Source: Wagnerdoeblera sp046292685
GTDB taxonomy: Bacteria > Pseudomonadota > Alphaproteobacteria > Rhodobacterales > Rhodobacteraceae
Assembly: GCF_046292685.1 (NCBI RefSeq)
Contig: NZ_JBKBQM010000010.1
Coordinates: forward strand, 8,842-72,841
Direction of reading: 5' to 3'
Length of the DNA: 64,000 nt
Part shown: positions 15,368 to 23,236 of the stretch, piece after piece
How the letters are laid out: every line of letters starts with the position of its first letter
How positions within the stretch are numbered: the first letter of the stretch is position 1
Program-made: the position numbers and the translations under genes
The notes under the pieces: model-generated
Told to the model about the DNA's origin: nothing
Databases searched by the model: none
What the model saw: the letters and a program-made list of their open reading frames with translations, nothing else

Positions 15368-18061
15368 ATGCCCTTCAACCTGCTGGTGCTGTCCTGCCTG
15401 GCCTATGTGGCCTTTCTGTTCGCGGTGGCCTTCGTGGTGGAACGGCGCGCGGCCGATGCGGCCTTGCCCTGGTTGCGTTCCCCGCTGGTCTACACGCTGT
15501 CGCTGTCGGTCTACTGCACGGCCTGGACGTTCTACGGCGCCGTCGGCTATGCGGCGCGGTCGGGGCTGGAGTTCCTGACGATCTACCTTGGCCCCACGCT
15601 GGTCTTCGTGGGGTGGTGGGTGATCCTGCGCAAGCTGGTGCGCATTGCCAAGACCCAGCGCGTTACCTCGATCGCCGACCTGATTTCCAGCCGCTATGGC
15701 AAGTCCAACGCGCTGGGCGTGGCGGTGACGCTGATCTGCGTGACGGCCGCGACCCCCTATATCGCCTTGCAGCTGCAATCGGTGGCGCTGTCGTTTTCGG
15801 TGTTCGCCTCGGACACGCCGACCGGCTGGCACCTGCCCGACCGCGACACCACCGCGCTGTGGGTGGCGGCGGGGCTGGCGGTGTTCACCATCCTGTTCGG
15901 CACGCGCAACCTCGATGCCAACGAACAGCACCACGGCGTGGTGATCGCCATCGCGGTGGAGGCGGTGGTCAAGCTGGTGGCCTTGCTGGCGGTGGGCATC
16001 TTCGTGGTCTGGGTGGTGGCCGACGGCCCGGCCGACATCAAGGCACGGATCGACGCTTCGGCGCTGTCGGGGTGGCACCTGCAACCCGACCGCTGGGCGG
16101 GGCTGATCTTCCTGTCGGCGGCGGCGGTGCTGACCTTGCCGCGGATGTTCCAGGTGCTGGTGGTGGAAAACGCCGACGAACGCCACCTGGCCACCGCCAG
16201 CTGGGCCTTTCCGCTGTATCTGGCGCTGATGAGCCTGTTCGTGGTGCCGATCGCGGTGGTGGGGTTGCAGGTGCTGCCGCCCGGATCGAACCCGGACCTG
16301 TTCGTGCTGACGCTGCCTTTGGCGCTGGATCGGGGCGGGTTGGCGATGCTGGCCTTTCTGGGCGGGTTTTCCTCGGCCACGTCGATGGTCATCGTGGCGG
16401 CCATCGCGCTGGCAACGATGGTGTCCAACCACATCGTCATGCCGGTGATCCTGGCCTTCGGGCGCAAGGGCACCGAGGCGGGCGACCTGCGCCGGGTGGT
16501 GCTGCTGGCGCGGCGGCTGTCGATCGCGGCGGTGCTGGGGCTGGGCTATGCCTATTATGCGCTGTCGGGCGGGTCGGGCGCGCTGGCCGCCATCGGGCTG
16601 ATCGCCTTTGTCGGGGTGGCGCAGATCCTGCCGGCGATGCTGGGGGGGCTATTCTGGCGCGGCGCCACCCGGACCGGCGCGCTGCTGGGGCTTGGCACCG
16701 GGTTCGTGCTGTGGGTCTATACGCTGTATCTGCCGTCGTTCGGTGCAGGAGCGGTGCTTTCGGTGCGCACCTTTGCCGAAGGCCCCTTCGGCATCGCCTG
16801 GCTGCGCCCGCAGGCGCTGTTCGGGGTGGGCGGGATGGACCCGCTGATCCATGCGATGTTCTGGTCGCTGGCGCTGAACACGCTGATGTTCTGCGCCGGG
16901 TCGCTGTTGACCTTTCCCACCCCGCTGGAACGGTTGCAGGGGGCGCAGTTCGTCAATGTCTTCGACCACAGCGGCCCGGCCTCGGGCTGGGCGCGCGGAC
17001 GGGCCGAGGCCGAGGCTCTGCTGGTGATGGCGCAGCGCATTCTGGGCGAGGATGTGGCGCTGGCGTTCTTTCAGCAAGAGGCAGCCGCGCAAGGCAAGCA
17101 AGGCTATCTGCCCGACATCACCCCCGGCTTCATGAACGCGCTGGAACGGCGGCTGTCGGGCTCGATCGGGGCGGCGGCAGCCCATGCCATGCTGGCGCAG
17201 ATCGCCGGCGGCGCGTCGGTCTCGGTCGAGGATCTGATGGCGGTGGCCAACGAAACCGCGCAGATGATGGAGTATTCCGCCCGGCTGGAGGCGCAGCAGG
17301 CCGAGCTGACGCGCACCGCGCGCCAGTTGCGCGAGGCGAACGAGAAGCTGACGAAGCTGAGCGTGCAGAAGGACGCCTTCCTGTCGCAGATCAGCCACGA
17401 GCTGCGCACCCCGATGACCTCGATCCGGGCGTTTTCCGAGATCATGATGGACGACGAGATGCCGCCCGAACTGGCCGCGCGCTATGCGCGGATCATCCAC
17501 GAGGAGGCGATCCGCCTGACGCGGTTGCTGGATGATCTGCTGGATCTGTCGGTGCTGGAAAACGGCACCGTGCAGCTGGCGATCAAGGAGGCCTCGCTGC
17601 GCGACACGCTGGACCGGGCCTTGCAGGCGGCCGGCTCCACGCGGCCCGAGCGCGATTTCGCGGTGCAGCGCGATGCCCCGGCCGAGGAGGTGACGGTGGT
17701 TTCCGACACCGACCGGCTGACGCAGGTGTTCATCAACGTGATCTCGAATGCCCGCAAGTATTGCGATGCCGAAACCCCGGTGCTGCGCATCGCTGTGCGC
17801 CGGCGCGGCGGGCGGGTGCAGGTGGATTTCATCGACAACGGCAGCGGCATTCCGGCCGAATCGCAGGCGCTGATCTTCGAGAAATTCGCCAGGCTGACCG
17901 ATTCCAGCCATGCGGGCGGGGCGGGGCTGGGGTTGGCGATCTGCCGCGAGATCATGCATAACCTCGGCGGCGACATCAGCTATCTGCCCGGGCAAGGCGG
18001 CGCGGCGTTCCGGGTCAGCTTTCCGCAGGTGCTGGTGCTGCCGCAACAGGGGGCGGCTTAA
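15368..18061 (+). CDS. Sensor histidine kinase with N-terminal solute:sodium symporter domain
   Basis: 897 residues. The N-terminal half (about 1-510) is an SLC5/SSS-like transporter with about 13 helices (start NLLVVLSCLAYVAFLFAVAF-like region, TAWTFYGAVGYAARSGLEF, SSATSMVIVAAIALATMVSN). A linker with a coiled coil (about 620-670) leads to the HisKA domain with phospho-acceptor His677 in QISHELRTPM and to the HATPase domain (N box NVISNARKYCD, G1 DNGSGIP, G2 GGAGLGLAI). The layout resembles CbrA/CrbS kinases, which couple solute uptake or sensing to signalling. No PAS or receiver domain was seen. The cognate regulator is probably the adjacent receiver protein. Confidence 0.92.
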   Translation: MPFNLLVLSCLAYVAFLFAVAFVVERRAADAALPWLRSPLVYTLSLSVYCTAWTFYGAVGYAARSGLEFLTIYLGPTLVFVGWWVILRKLVRIAKTQRVTSIADLISSRYGKSNALGVAVTLICVTAATPYIALQLQSVALSFSVFASDTPTGWHLPDRDTTALWVAAGLAVFTILFGTRNLDANEQHHGVVIAIAVEAVVKLVALLAVGIFVVWVVADGPADIKARIDASALSGWHLQPDRWAGLIFLSAAAVLTLPRMFQVLVVENADERHLATASWAFPLYLALMSLFVVPIAVVGLQVLPPGSNPDLFVLTLPLALDRGGLAMLAFLGGFSSATSMVIVAAIALATMVSNHIVMPVILAFGRKGTEAGDLRRVVLLARRLSIAAVLGLGYAYYALSGGSGALAAIGLIAFVGVAQILPAMLGGLFWRGATRTGALLGLGTGFVLWVYTLYLPSFGAGAVLSVRTFAEGPFGIAWLRPQALFGVGGMDPLIHAMFWSLALNTLMFCAGSLLTFPTPLERLQGAQFVNVFDHSGPASGWARGRAEAEALLVMAQRILGEDVALAFFQQEAAAQGKQGYLPDITPGFMNALERRLSGSIGAAAAHAMLAQIAGGASVSVEDLMAVANETAQMMEYSARLEAQQAELTRTARQLREANEKLTKLSVQKDAFLSQISHELRTPMTSIRAFSEIMMDDEMPPELAARYARIIHEEAIRLTRLLDDLLDLSVLENGTVQLAIKEASLRDTLDRALQAAGSTRPERDFAVQRDAPAEEVTVVSDTDRLTQVFINVISNARKYCDAETPVLRIAVRRRGGRVQVDFIDNGSGIPAESQALIFEKFARLTDSSHAGGAGLGLAICREIMHNLGGDISYLPGQGGAAFRVSFPQVLVLPQQGAA

Positions 18062-18113
18062 CGGGTTGCTAACGCCTTGCTGCAAGGATGCCGTAACGGC
18101 ACAAGAGGGCGGC

Positions 18114-19118
18114 ATGGCGGATCAGGGCGGGGTTCTCAGGCGCAAGGTGGTGGCCGCGCGGCCACCGGAAACCGGCACGGATACGGGCGCGCGGGCCTGG
18201 CGCGTGGCCTTTGCCCGCGCGGCGCGCGATTGCATCGGGCTCGACCTGGCCGTGCCGGTGCTGCGCGACGACCGGCGGTCGCTGGGCGAATTGCTGGAGC
18301 TGCTGCCCGAACGCGCCTTGCTGGCGGTGCTGGAAGGCCCGGGGCAAGGGCTGGGCCTGCTGGCCCTGTCGCCCGAAGTGCTGGCCGCGGTGATCGAAAC
18401 CCAGACCATCGGCCGCGTCGCGGCCACGCCGCCGGTGCCGCGCCGGCCCACGCGCACCGATGCCGCCATGTCGGCCCGGCTGATCGATGCGGCGCTGGCG
18501 GGGCTGGAATCGGCGCTGGCCTGTTCGCCCGACCTGACCTGGACGGCGGGTTTCCGCTATGCCTCGTTCCTCGACGAACCGCGCCCGCTGGGCCTGTTGC
18601 TGGACGATGTGCCCTATCGGCTCCTGTCGTGCGAGCTCGACATCGCCGGCGGGGTGCGGCAAGGCCGGGTTCTGCTGGCCTTGCCGGCCGAAGGGCGCGG
18701 GCCGAAACCCGCGCCGCCGCCTCCCGCCGACGAAACCGAGGCGACGGCACAAGCCTGGCAGGCCGCGCTGAACGGTGCGGTGCTGGGGGCCGAGGTGGTG
18801 CTGGATGCCGTGGTCGGCCGCATCCGCGTGCCGCTGGCGCAGGCGATGGCGCTGGAACCGGGAATGCTGCTGCCGCTGGGCGATGCGCGGATCGATGGCG
18901 TGGCGCTGGTCAGCCCCGGCAGCGGCCGGATCGCTACCGGAAAGCTCGGCCTGCACAAGGGCATGCGCGCGCTGAAGCTGCGCCGGATTCAAGGCGAGCC
19001 GCTGCCGGAGCCGGTGGCCGACCGCCCGCCCATGCCGGCCCGCACCGCACCGAACGCGGGCGCAGCCGCCGCCCCCCCGCCGCAAGCCGCCCCGCCCCCG
19101 CTGGCCCGCAGCGCCTGA
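18114..19118 (+). CDS. FliM/SpoA-domain protein, isolated from flagellar genes
   Basis: 334 residues. The middle part (about 20-185) resembles the FliM core (LLAVLEGPGQGLGLLALSPE, VIETQTIGRVAA, then TRTDAAMSARLIDAALAGLE). The C-terminal part (about 215-295) is a SpoA domain (VLDAVVGRIRVPLAQAMALE, PGMLLPLGDARIDGVALVSP). The typical N-terminal CheY-binding motif of FliM (EIDALL-like) is not seen, and the C-terminus is a Pro/Ala-rich tail. In a flagellar motor FliM forms the switch ring; here no other flagellar gene is near, so a second motor or a divergent switch protein is possible. The gene starts 52 bases after the histidine kinase. Confidence 0.82.
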   Translation: MADQGGVLRRKVVAARPPETGTDTGARAWRVAFARAARDCIGLDLAVPVLRDDRRSLGELLELLPERALLAVLEGPGQGLGLLALSPEVLAAVIETQTIGRVAATPPVPRRPTRTDAAMSARLIDAALAGLESALACSPDLTWTAGFRYASFLDEPRPLGLLLDDVPYRLLSCELDIAGGVRQGRVLLALPAEGRGPKPAPPPPADETEATAQAWQAALNGAVLGAEVVLDAVVGRIRVPLAQAMALEPGMLLPLGDARIDGVALVSPGSGRIATGKLGLHKGMRALKLRRIQGEPLPEPVADRPPMPARTAPNAGAAAAPPPQAAPPPLARSA

Positions 19119-19300
19119 CCCACGCTTTCGGGCGCGCCGCAAGCCCCGGCGCCGGGCGACCGCCTGCACCGCCCGGGCAAAACCGGGAGGCCGGGTCTGT
19201 GGTGCACCGCACCACCCCTCCCGACGTGCCCGAAACGGGAGGAGGGGGCGCCTTGCCGCACCGCCGGCAAGGCGCGTTCGTTGAGCCGTCAAGGCACTTC

Positions 19301-19359
19301 GAAAGCCCCCACAGGAGGCCTGGCGCCGCAGCGCCCCGCCAGGGCGAAGGGGGGCTTTC
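19301..19359. terminator. Two-tier hairpin between convergent genes
   Basis: Outer arms GAAAGCCCCC (19301-19310) and GGGGGGCTTTC (19349-19359) enclose inner arms CCTGGCG (19319-19325) and CGCCAGG (19337-19343). The A-rich/T-rich outer ends make it look like a bidirectional intrinsic terminator for the FliM-like gene and the amidotransferase gene, though a stable structured RNA is also possible. Confidence 0.55.
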
Positions 19360-19448
19360 CGGTGCTCGGGCCCCGCGGCCGCCCGCACCGCCGACAGTAT
19401 CACGGCGATTGCCGCAGGCCCGACACCTCGGCACCGTTCCGCGGCAGC

Positions 19449-19484
19449 GCCGCCAAGCGGGGGCTCGATGCCCCCCGCGGCGGC
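19449..19484. repeat. GCTCGATGC hairpin repeat, copy 2
   Basis: Same 36-base plan as 6646-6681: left arm GCCGCC, AA, GCGGGGGC, loop TCGAT, GCCCCCCGC, right arm GGCGGC. Compared with copy 1, the outer arms differ on both sides in a way that keeps the pairing (GCCGGC/GCCGGC against GCCGCC/GGCGGC). Flanking bases CAGCGCCG are also shared. Confidence 0.65.
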
Positions 19485-19493
19485 ACCCCCGTT

Positions 19494-20258
19494 TCAGCCG
19501 CGCGCTGCCCAGGCGCGCACGGCATCGCCGAAAGCCGCGAACAGCGGCCGCGACACCGGATCGGTCGCGGCGCGGTATTCGGGGTGCCACTGCACCGACA
19601 GGGTGAACCCTGGGGCATCGGCCACGCGGATCGCCTCGGGCGTGCCGTCGGGGGCGGTGCCTTCGATCACGATTCGCGCGCCGGGCCGGGCGATGCCTTG
19701 CCCGTGCAGAGAATTGGTCATCACCTCCTCGGCGCCGAGCACCTGCGCAAAAACGCCACCGGGCACCAGCCGCACCGGATGGCGCAGCGCGAACTTCTCG
19801 TCCAGCGTGCCGTCGGGGGGCATGCGGTGGTTCATCCGGCCGGGCAGATCGCGGATTTCCGGGTGCAGGCTGCCGCCCATGGCCACGTTCACCTCCTGAA
19901 ATCCGCGGCAGACCCCCAGAAAGGGTTGGCCGCGTTCGACACAGGCGCGGATCAGCGGCAAGGTGATGGCATCGCGGCAACGGTCGAATTCGCCGTGAGC
20001 GGGGGTTTCATCCTCGCCATATTCGCTGGGGTGCACGTTGGGGCGCCCGCCGGTCAGCAGAAAGCCGTCGCAAACCGCCAGCAGCTCGGCCACCGACACC
20101 AGCCGCGGATCGGAGGGGATTACCAGCGGCAGGCACCCGGCCACCTCGGCCACCGCTTCCGAGTTCATCAGCCCGGTGGCATGCACATGATAGCTGTCGT
20201 TGATGACGTTGTGGTTGCCGATGATGCCGACCACGGGCCGGCGGGCAGGTCTTGTCAT
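19494..20258 (-). CDS. Gamma-glutamyl-GABA hydrolase-like class I glutamine amidotransferase
   Basis: 254-residue protein of the PuuD-like peptidase C26 family. The nucleophile is Cys117 in FLGVCRGFQEVNVAMGG, with the catalytic His-Glu in SVQWHPEYRA. LTGGRPNVHPSEYGEDE is a family signature. PuuD hydrolyses the gamma-glutamyl bond of gamma-glutamyl-GABA in polyamine breakdown; related enzymes act on other gamma-glutamyl amides. Start ATG at 20256-20258. It lies downstream of the GlcG-like and glcB genes on the same strand. A glutamine-synthetase-like ligase that could make gamma-glutamyl amides is encoded at 36778-38118, but linkage is speculative. Confidence 0.85.
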   Translation of the reverse strand: MTRPARRPVVGIIGNHNVINDSYHVHATGLMNSEAVAEVAGCLPLVIPSDPRLVSVAELLAVCDGFLLTGGRPNVHPSEYGEDETPAHGEFDRCRDAITLPLIRACVERGQPFLGVCRGFQEVNVAMGGSLHPEIRDLPGRMNHRMPPDGTLDEKFALRHPVRLVPGGVFAQVLGAEEVMTNSLHGQGIARPGARIVIEGTAPDGTPEAIRVADAPGFTLSVQWHPEYRAATDPVSRPLFAAFGDAVRAWAARG

Positions 20259-20375
20259 GGGATCCCTCGCGCGTGCCGGGGCATGATAGGCCGGGACCGC
20301 GGCAGGGTGAAGGGGCGAGGCTGCGCGGTGGCGCGCAGACCCGGCCCCCCCCCGCTTGCACAAAGGCGCGGGGGC

Positions 20376-20798
20376 TCAGGGCTCGGCGATGAAGCCGGCT
20401 GCCTCGATCCCGGCCACGGCGGCCAGCGCATCGTTGTCGGAGGTGTCGCCGGTCACGCCGACCGCACCCAGCACATTGCCCTTGGCATCGCGCACCAGCA
20501 CGCCGCCCTTGACGGGCACGAACTTGCCGCCGAAGGCGCCGTTCATCGCCTGGACGAAATAGGCCTGCTGTTCGGCCCGGGCATGGATGGCGCTGCCGCC
20601 AAGGCCCAGCATCACGCAGCCATGCGCCTTGCCGCGCGCCACCTCGAAGCGGCCGGGGCTGGCGCCATCGGCGCGCTCGAAGGCGATGGGGTGGCCGCCG
20701 GCATCCAGCACCACCACCGACAGCGGTTTCATGCCGGCCTCGGCCCCTTTGGCGAGCGTCGCCTTCAGGATGGTGCGGGCCTTGCGCAAGGTTATCAT
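20376..20798 (-). CDS. glcG: GlcG/HbpS family heme-binding-like protein
   Basis: 140-residue protein of the GlcG/HbpS (DUF336) family, small proteins reported to bind heme or corrinoid-type ligands. Seen are KPLSVVVLDAGGHPIAFERA, DGASPGRFEVARGKAHGCVM, GKFVPVKGGVLVRDAKGNVL and GAVGVTGDTSDNDALAAVAG, the conserved core. It lies 12 bases downstream of malate synthase G, and glcG commonly accompanies glcB in glycolate operons. The role in glycolate/glyoxylate metabolism is unknown. Located in the cytosol by lack of a signal peptide. Confidence 0.88.
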   Translation of the reverse strand: MITLRKARTILKATLAKGAEAGMKPLSVVVLDAGGHPIAFERADGASPGRFEVARGKAHGCVMLGLGGSAIHARAEQQAYFVQAMNGAFGGKFVPVKGGVLVRDAKGNVLGAVGVTGDTSDNDALAAVAGIEAAGFIAEP

Positions 20799-20810
20799 GG
20801 TGTCCTCCCT

Positions 20811-22952
20811 TCAGGCGGCCTTGGCGCGCAGGCGCCAGGCGTGCAGCAGCGGTTCGGTATAGCCCGAAGGCTGTTCGGCCCCCTTCAGAACGAGGTCGCA
20901 GGCGGCGCGAAAGGCCGGCCCGTCGAAGCCCGGGGCCATCGGGCGATAGGCAGGGTCGCCGGCGTTCTGGCGGTCCACCACCTCGGCCATGCGGCGCATC
21001 ACGTCCATCACCTGCGCCTCGGTCACCACGCCGTGGTGCAGCCAGTTGGCGATATGCTGGGCCGAGATGCGGCAAGTGGCACGGTCTTCCATCAGGCCGA
21101 CGTTGTTGAGGTCGGGCACCTTGGAACAGCCCACGCCCTGATCCACCCAGCGCACGACGTAGCCGAGGATGCCTTGCGCGTTGTTTTCCACCTCGCGCAG
21201 GATCTGCGCCTCGGTCCACTTGCGATAGGTGGCCTGCGGAATCTCCAGCAGCGCATCCACATAGGCCCGCCGCCCGCCCTTGGCCAGGCGGCGCTGCACC
21301 GCCTTCACGTCGATCTTGTGATAGTGCAGCGCGTGCAGCGTGGCGGCGGTGGGGCTGGGCACCCAGGCGCAGTTGGCGCCGGACTTCGGATGCTCGATCT
21401 TCTGTTCCAGCATGGCGGCCATCAGGTCGGGCATGGCCCACATGCCCTTGCCGATCTGGGCCCGGCCCATCAGCCCGCATTCGAGGCCGATATCGACGTT
21501 CTGGTTTTCGTAGGCGGTGATCCAGGCCTTGCGCTTGATGAAATCCTTGCGGCTGAAGGGTCCGGCCTCCATGCTGGTGTGGATTTCGTCGCCGGTGCGG
21601 TCGAGGAAGCCGGTGTTGATGAAGGCCACCCGGTGGCGCGCGGCGCGGATGCATTCCTTGAGGTTGACGGAGGTCCGCCGCTCCTCGTCCATCACGCCCA
21701 GCTTGACGGTGTATTGCGGCAGGCCCAGCACTTGTTCGACGCGGGTGAAGATTTCGTCGGCAAAGGCCACTTCTTCCGGCCCGTGCATCTTGGGCTTGAC
21801 CACATAGACCGAACCCTTGACCGAATTGCGCATCCCTTCGGTCTTTTTCAGGTCGTGCATGGCGATCAGCACGGTGACCATCGCGTCCATCAGCCCTTCG
21901 GGGATCTCGCTGCCGTCGGGCAGCAGGATCGCCGGGTTGGTCATCAGGTGGCCGACGTTGCGCACCCACAAGAGCGCACGCCCCTTGAGCGTCAGCGCCG
22001 AACCGTCGGGCGCGGTGATCGCCACGTCGGGGTTCAGCCGGCGGGTAAAGCTGCGCCCGCCCTTGGCCACCTCCTCGGTCAGGTCGCCTTTCATCAGGCC
22101 CAGCCAGTTGGAATAGGCCAGCACCTTGTCCTCGGCATCCACACAGGCCACCGAATCCTCGCAATCCATGATCGCGGTCAGCGCCGATTCCAGCCGCACA
22201 TCGGCCAGCAGCGCCTGGTCGCGCGCGCCGATCGGGTGGGCACGGTCGAACACCAGTTCGACATGCAGCCCGTTGTTGCGCAGGAACACCGAATCCGGCG
22301 CCTTGGGGTTGCCCTTGTAGCCGACGAACTTTTCGGGCTGCATCAGCGGCATGTCGTCGATCAGCAGCGCGCCGTTCTGCACGTGGTAACGGCGCACGTC
22401 GGCATGGCTGGCGCCCTGGATCGGGAAGGTTTCATCGAGGAACACGCGGGCGCGGGCCACCACCCGGGCGCCGTGGCCGCGGTCGTAGCCGCCGGGCGGC
22501 GGCAGCGTGCCCATCGCGTCGGTGCCATAGAGGCAATCGTAAAGGCTGCCCCAGCGAGCGTTGGCGGCGTTCAGCGCATAGCGGGCGTTGGTGATCGGCA
22601 CCACCAGCTGCGGGCCGGGGATATCGGCGATTTCCGGGTCGACATTGGCGGTGTCGATCTGAAAGTCAGGGCCTTCGGGCAGCAGATAGCCGATGTCCTC
22701 CAGGAACGCCTTGTAGGCGTAGTGGTCGTGCGGCTGGTTGCGGCGCGCCTTGTGCCAGGCGTCGATCTGCGCCTGCAGCGCGTCGCGCTTGGCCAGCAAC
22801 GCGCGGTTGCGAGGCGCGAGGTCGGCCACAAGGGCGGCAAAGCCCGACCAGAAGGCATCGGGCGCAATGCCGGTGCCCGGCAAGGCGCGATCCTCGACAA
22901 AGGCGGCAAGCCGCGCATCCACCTGCAACCCGTGCTTATCGATCCGGCTCAA
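20811..22952 (-). CDS. glcB: Malate synthase G
   Basis: Condenses glyoxylate with acetyl-CoA to malate, using Mg, in glycolate/glyoxylate use. About 713 residues, normal for isoform G (E. coli GlcB 723). Seen are the N-terminal block ALPGTGI, AYKAFLEDIGYLLPEG, the active-site stretch AIMDCEDSVACVDAEDKVLA, GLWAMPDLMAAMLEQK-type region and FINTGFLDRTGDEIHTSME. The start is taken as TTG at 22950-22952 (LSRIDKHGLQVDARL) because GGGAGGA lies nine bases upstream and the family starts here; the longer ATG frame would add 36 unconserved residues. Two dyads upstream suggest a GntR-type regulator. Confidence 0.96.
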   Translation of the reverse strand: MSRIDKHGLQVDARLAAFVEDRALPGTGIAPDAFWSGFAALVADLAPRNRALLAKRDALQAQIDAWHKARRNQPHDHYAYKAFLEDIGYLLPEGPDFQIDTANVDPEIADIPGPQLVVPITNARYALNAANARWGSLYDCLYGTDAMGTLPPPGGYDRGHGARVVARARVFLDETFPIQGASHADVRRYHVQNGALLIDDMPLMQPEKFVGYKGNPKAPDSVFLRNNGLHVELVFDRAHPIGARDQALLADVRLESALTAIMDCEDSVACVDAEDKVLAYSNWLGLMKGDLTEEVAKGGRSFTRRLNPDVAITAPDGSALTLKGRALLWVRNVGHLMTNPAILLPDGSEIPEGLMDAMVTVLIAMHDLKKTEGMRNSVKGSVYVVKPKMHGPEEVAFADEIFTRVEQVLGLPQYTVKLGVMDEERRTSVNLKECIRAARHRVAFINTGFLDRTGDEIHTSMEAGPFSRKDFIKRKAWITAYENQNVDIGLECGLMGRAQIGKGMWAMPDLMAAMLEQKIEHPKSGANCAWVPSPTAATLHALHYHKIDVKAVQRRLAKGGRRAYVDALLEIPQATYRKWTEAQILREVENNAQGILGYVVRWVDQGVGCSKVPDLNNVGLMEDRATCRISAQHIANWLHHGVVTEAQVMDVMRRMAEVVDRQNAGDPAYRPMAPGFDGPAFRAACDLVLKGAEQPSGYTEPLLHAWRLRAKAA

Positions 22953-22983
22953 GGCGTCCTCCCTCGCACAGCGGCACTGCGCC

Positions 22984-23049
22984 GCATACGACGGTATGCC
23001 ATAGGGAAAAAGTTTCCGATAGGCAACAGCGCGGTCAGATGAACTGACC
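22984..23049 (-). promoter_or_regulatory. glcB upstream dyads and candidate promoter
   Basis: Two dyads precede glcB: GCATAC-GACG-GTATGC (22984-22999) and GGTCAG-N5-CTGACC (23033-23049). The second resembles GntR/FadR-type operators (GGTC...GACC), the class to which the E. coli glycolate regulator GlcC belongs. Between them, reading towards glcB, TTGCCT and TATGGC are 17 bases apart and could be -35 and -10 elements. The regulator gene is not in the window. Confidence 0.45.
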
Positions 23050-23078
23050 AATTTCGCCAAGAAACAGCTTTCAGCAGG

Positions 23079-23234
23079 TCAGCGCAATGCGGGTTTGCCC
23101 TGGGTGCGGCAGCGGTCGGAGCAGTATTTCACCGTCTCCCAGTCGCGGGCCCATTTCTTGCGCCAGGCAAAGGGCTTGCCGCAGCAGGCGCAGGTCTTTT
23201 GCGGCAGGTGCTGCTTCTTGACCCCGCGCGGCAT
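23079..23234 (-). CDS. DUF2256 zinc-ribbon-like small protein
   Basis: 51-residue basic protein with four cysteines in two pairs (CACCGKPFAWRKKW and YCSDRCRTQG), the DUF2256 pattern KTCxxCGxPFxWRKKW. The likely function is zinc binding. DUF2256 genes are very often found beside cryptochrome/photolyase genes; here its ATG (23232-23234) starts two bases after the photolyase stop, so it is co-translated. Role unknown. Confidence 0.9.
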   Translation of the reverse strand: MPRGVKKQHLPQKTCACCGKPFAWRKKWARDWETVKYCSDRCRTQGKPALR

Positions 23235-23236
23235 GG

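Larger units (their letters stand above)
19119..19493. other. Hairpin-rich convergent intergenic region
   Basis: 375 bases without a supportable gene, between convergent genes. It contains the dyad GTGGTGC-ACC-GCACCAC (19199-19215), CCTCCCG...CGGGAGG, an 11-base-pair stem GCGCCTTGCCG/CGGCAAGGCGC (19248-19275), a two-tier hairpin (19301-19359), and repeat copy 2 (19449-19484). Terminators for both flanking genes probably lie here, but the number of stems exceeds what two terminators need. Confidence 0.6.

Noticed and set aside
14906..16432. Long minus-strand open frame opposite the kinase
   Set aside because: Antisense to the conserved transporter domain of the histidine kinase; no homologous domain.
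19281..23042. Very long plus-strand open frame (about 1250 codons) opposite the amidotransferase, GlcG-like and glcB genes
   Set aside because: Antisense shadow of clearly homologous genes. In DNA this GC-rich, antisense frames stay open by codon bias; the translation is repetitive, His/Gly/Arg-rich and has no recognisable domain.
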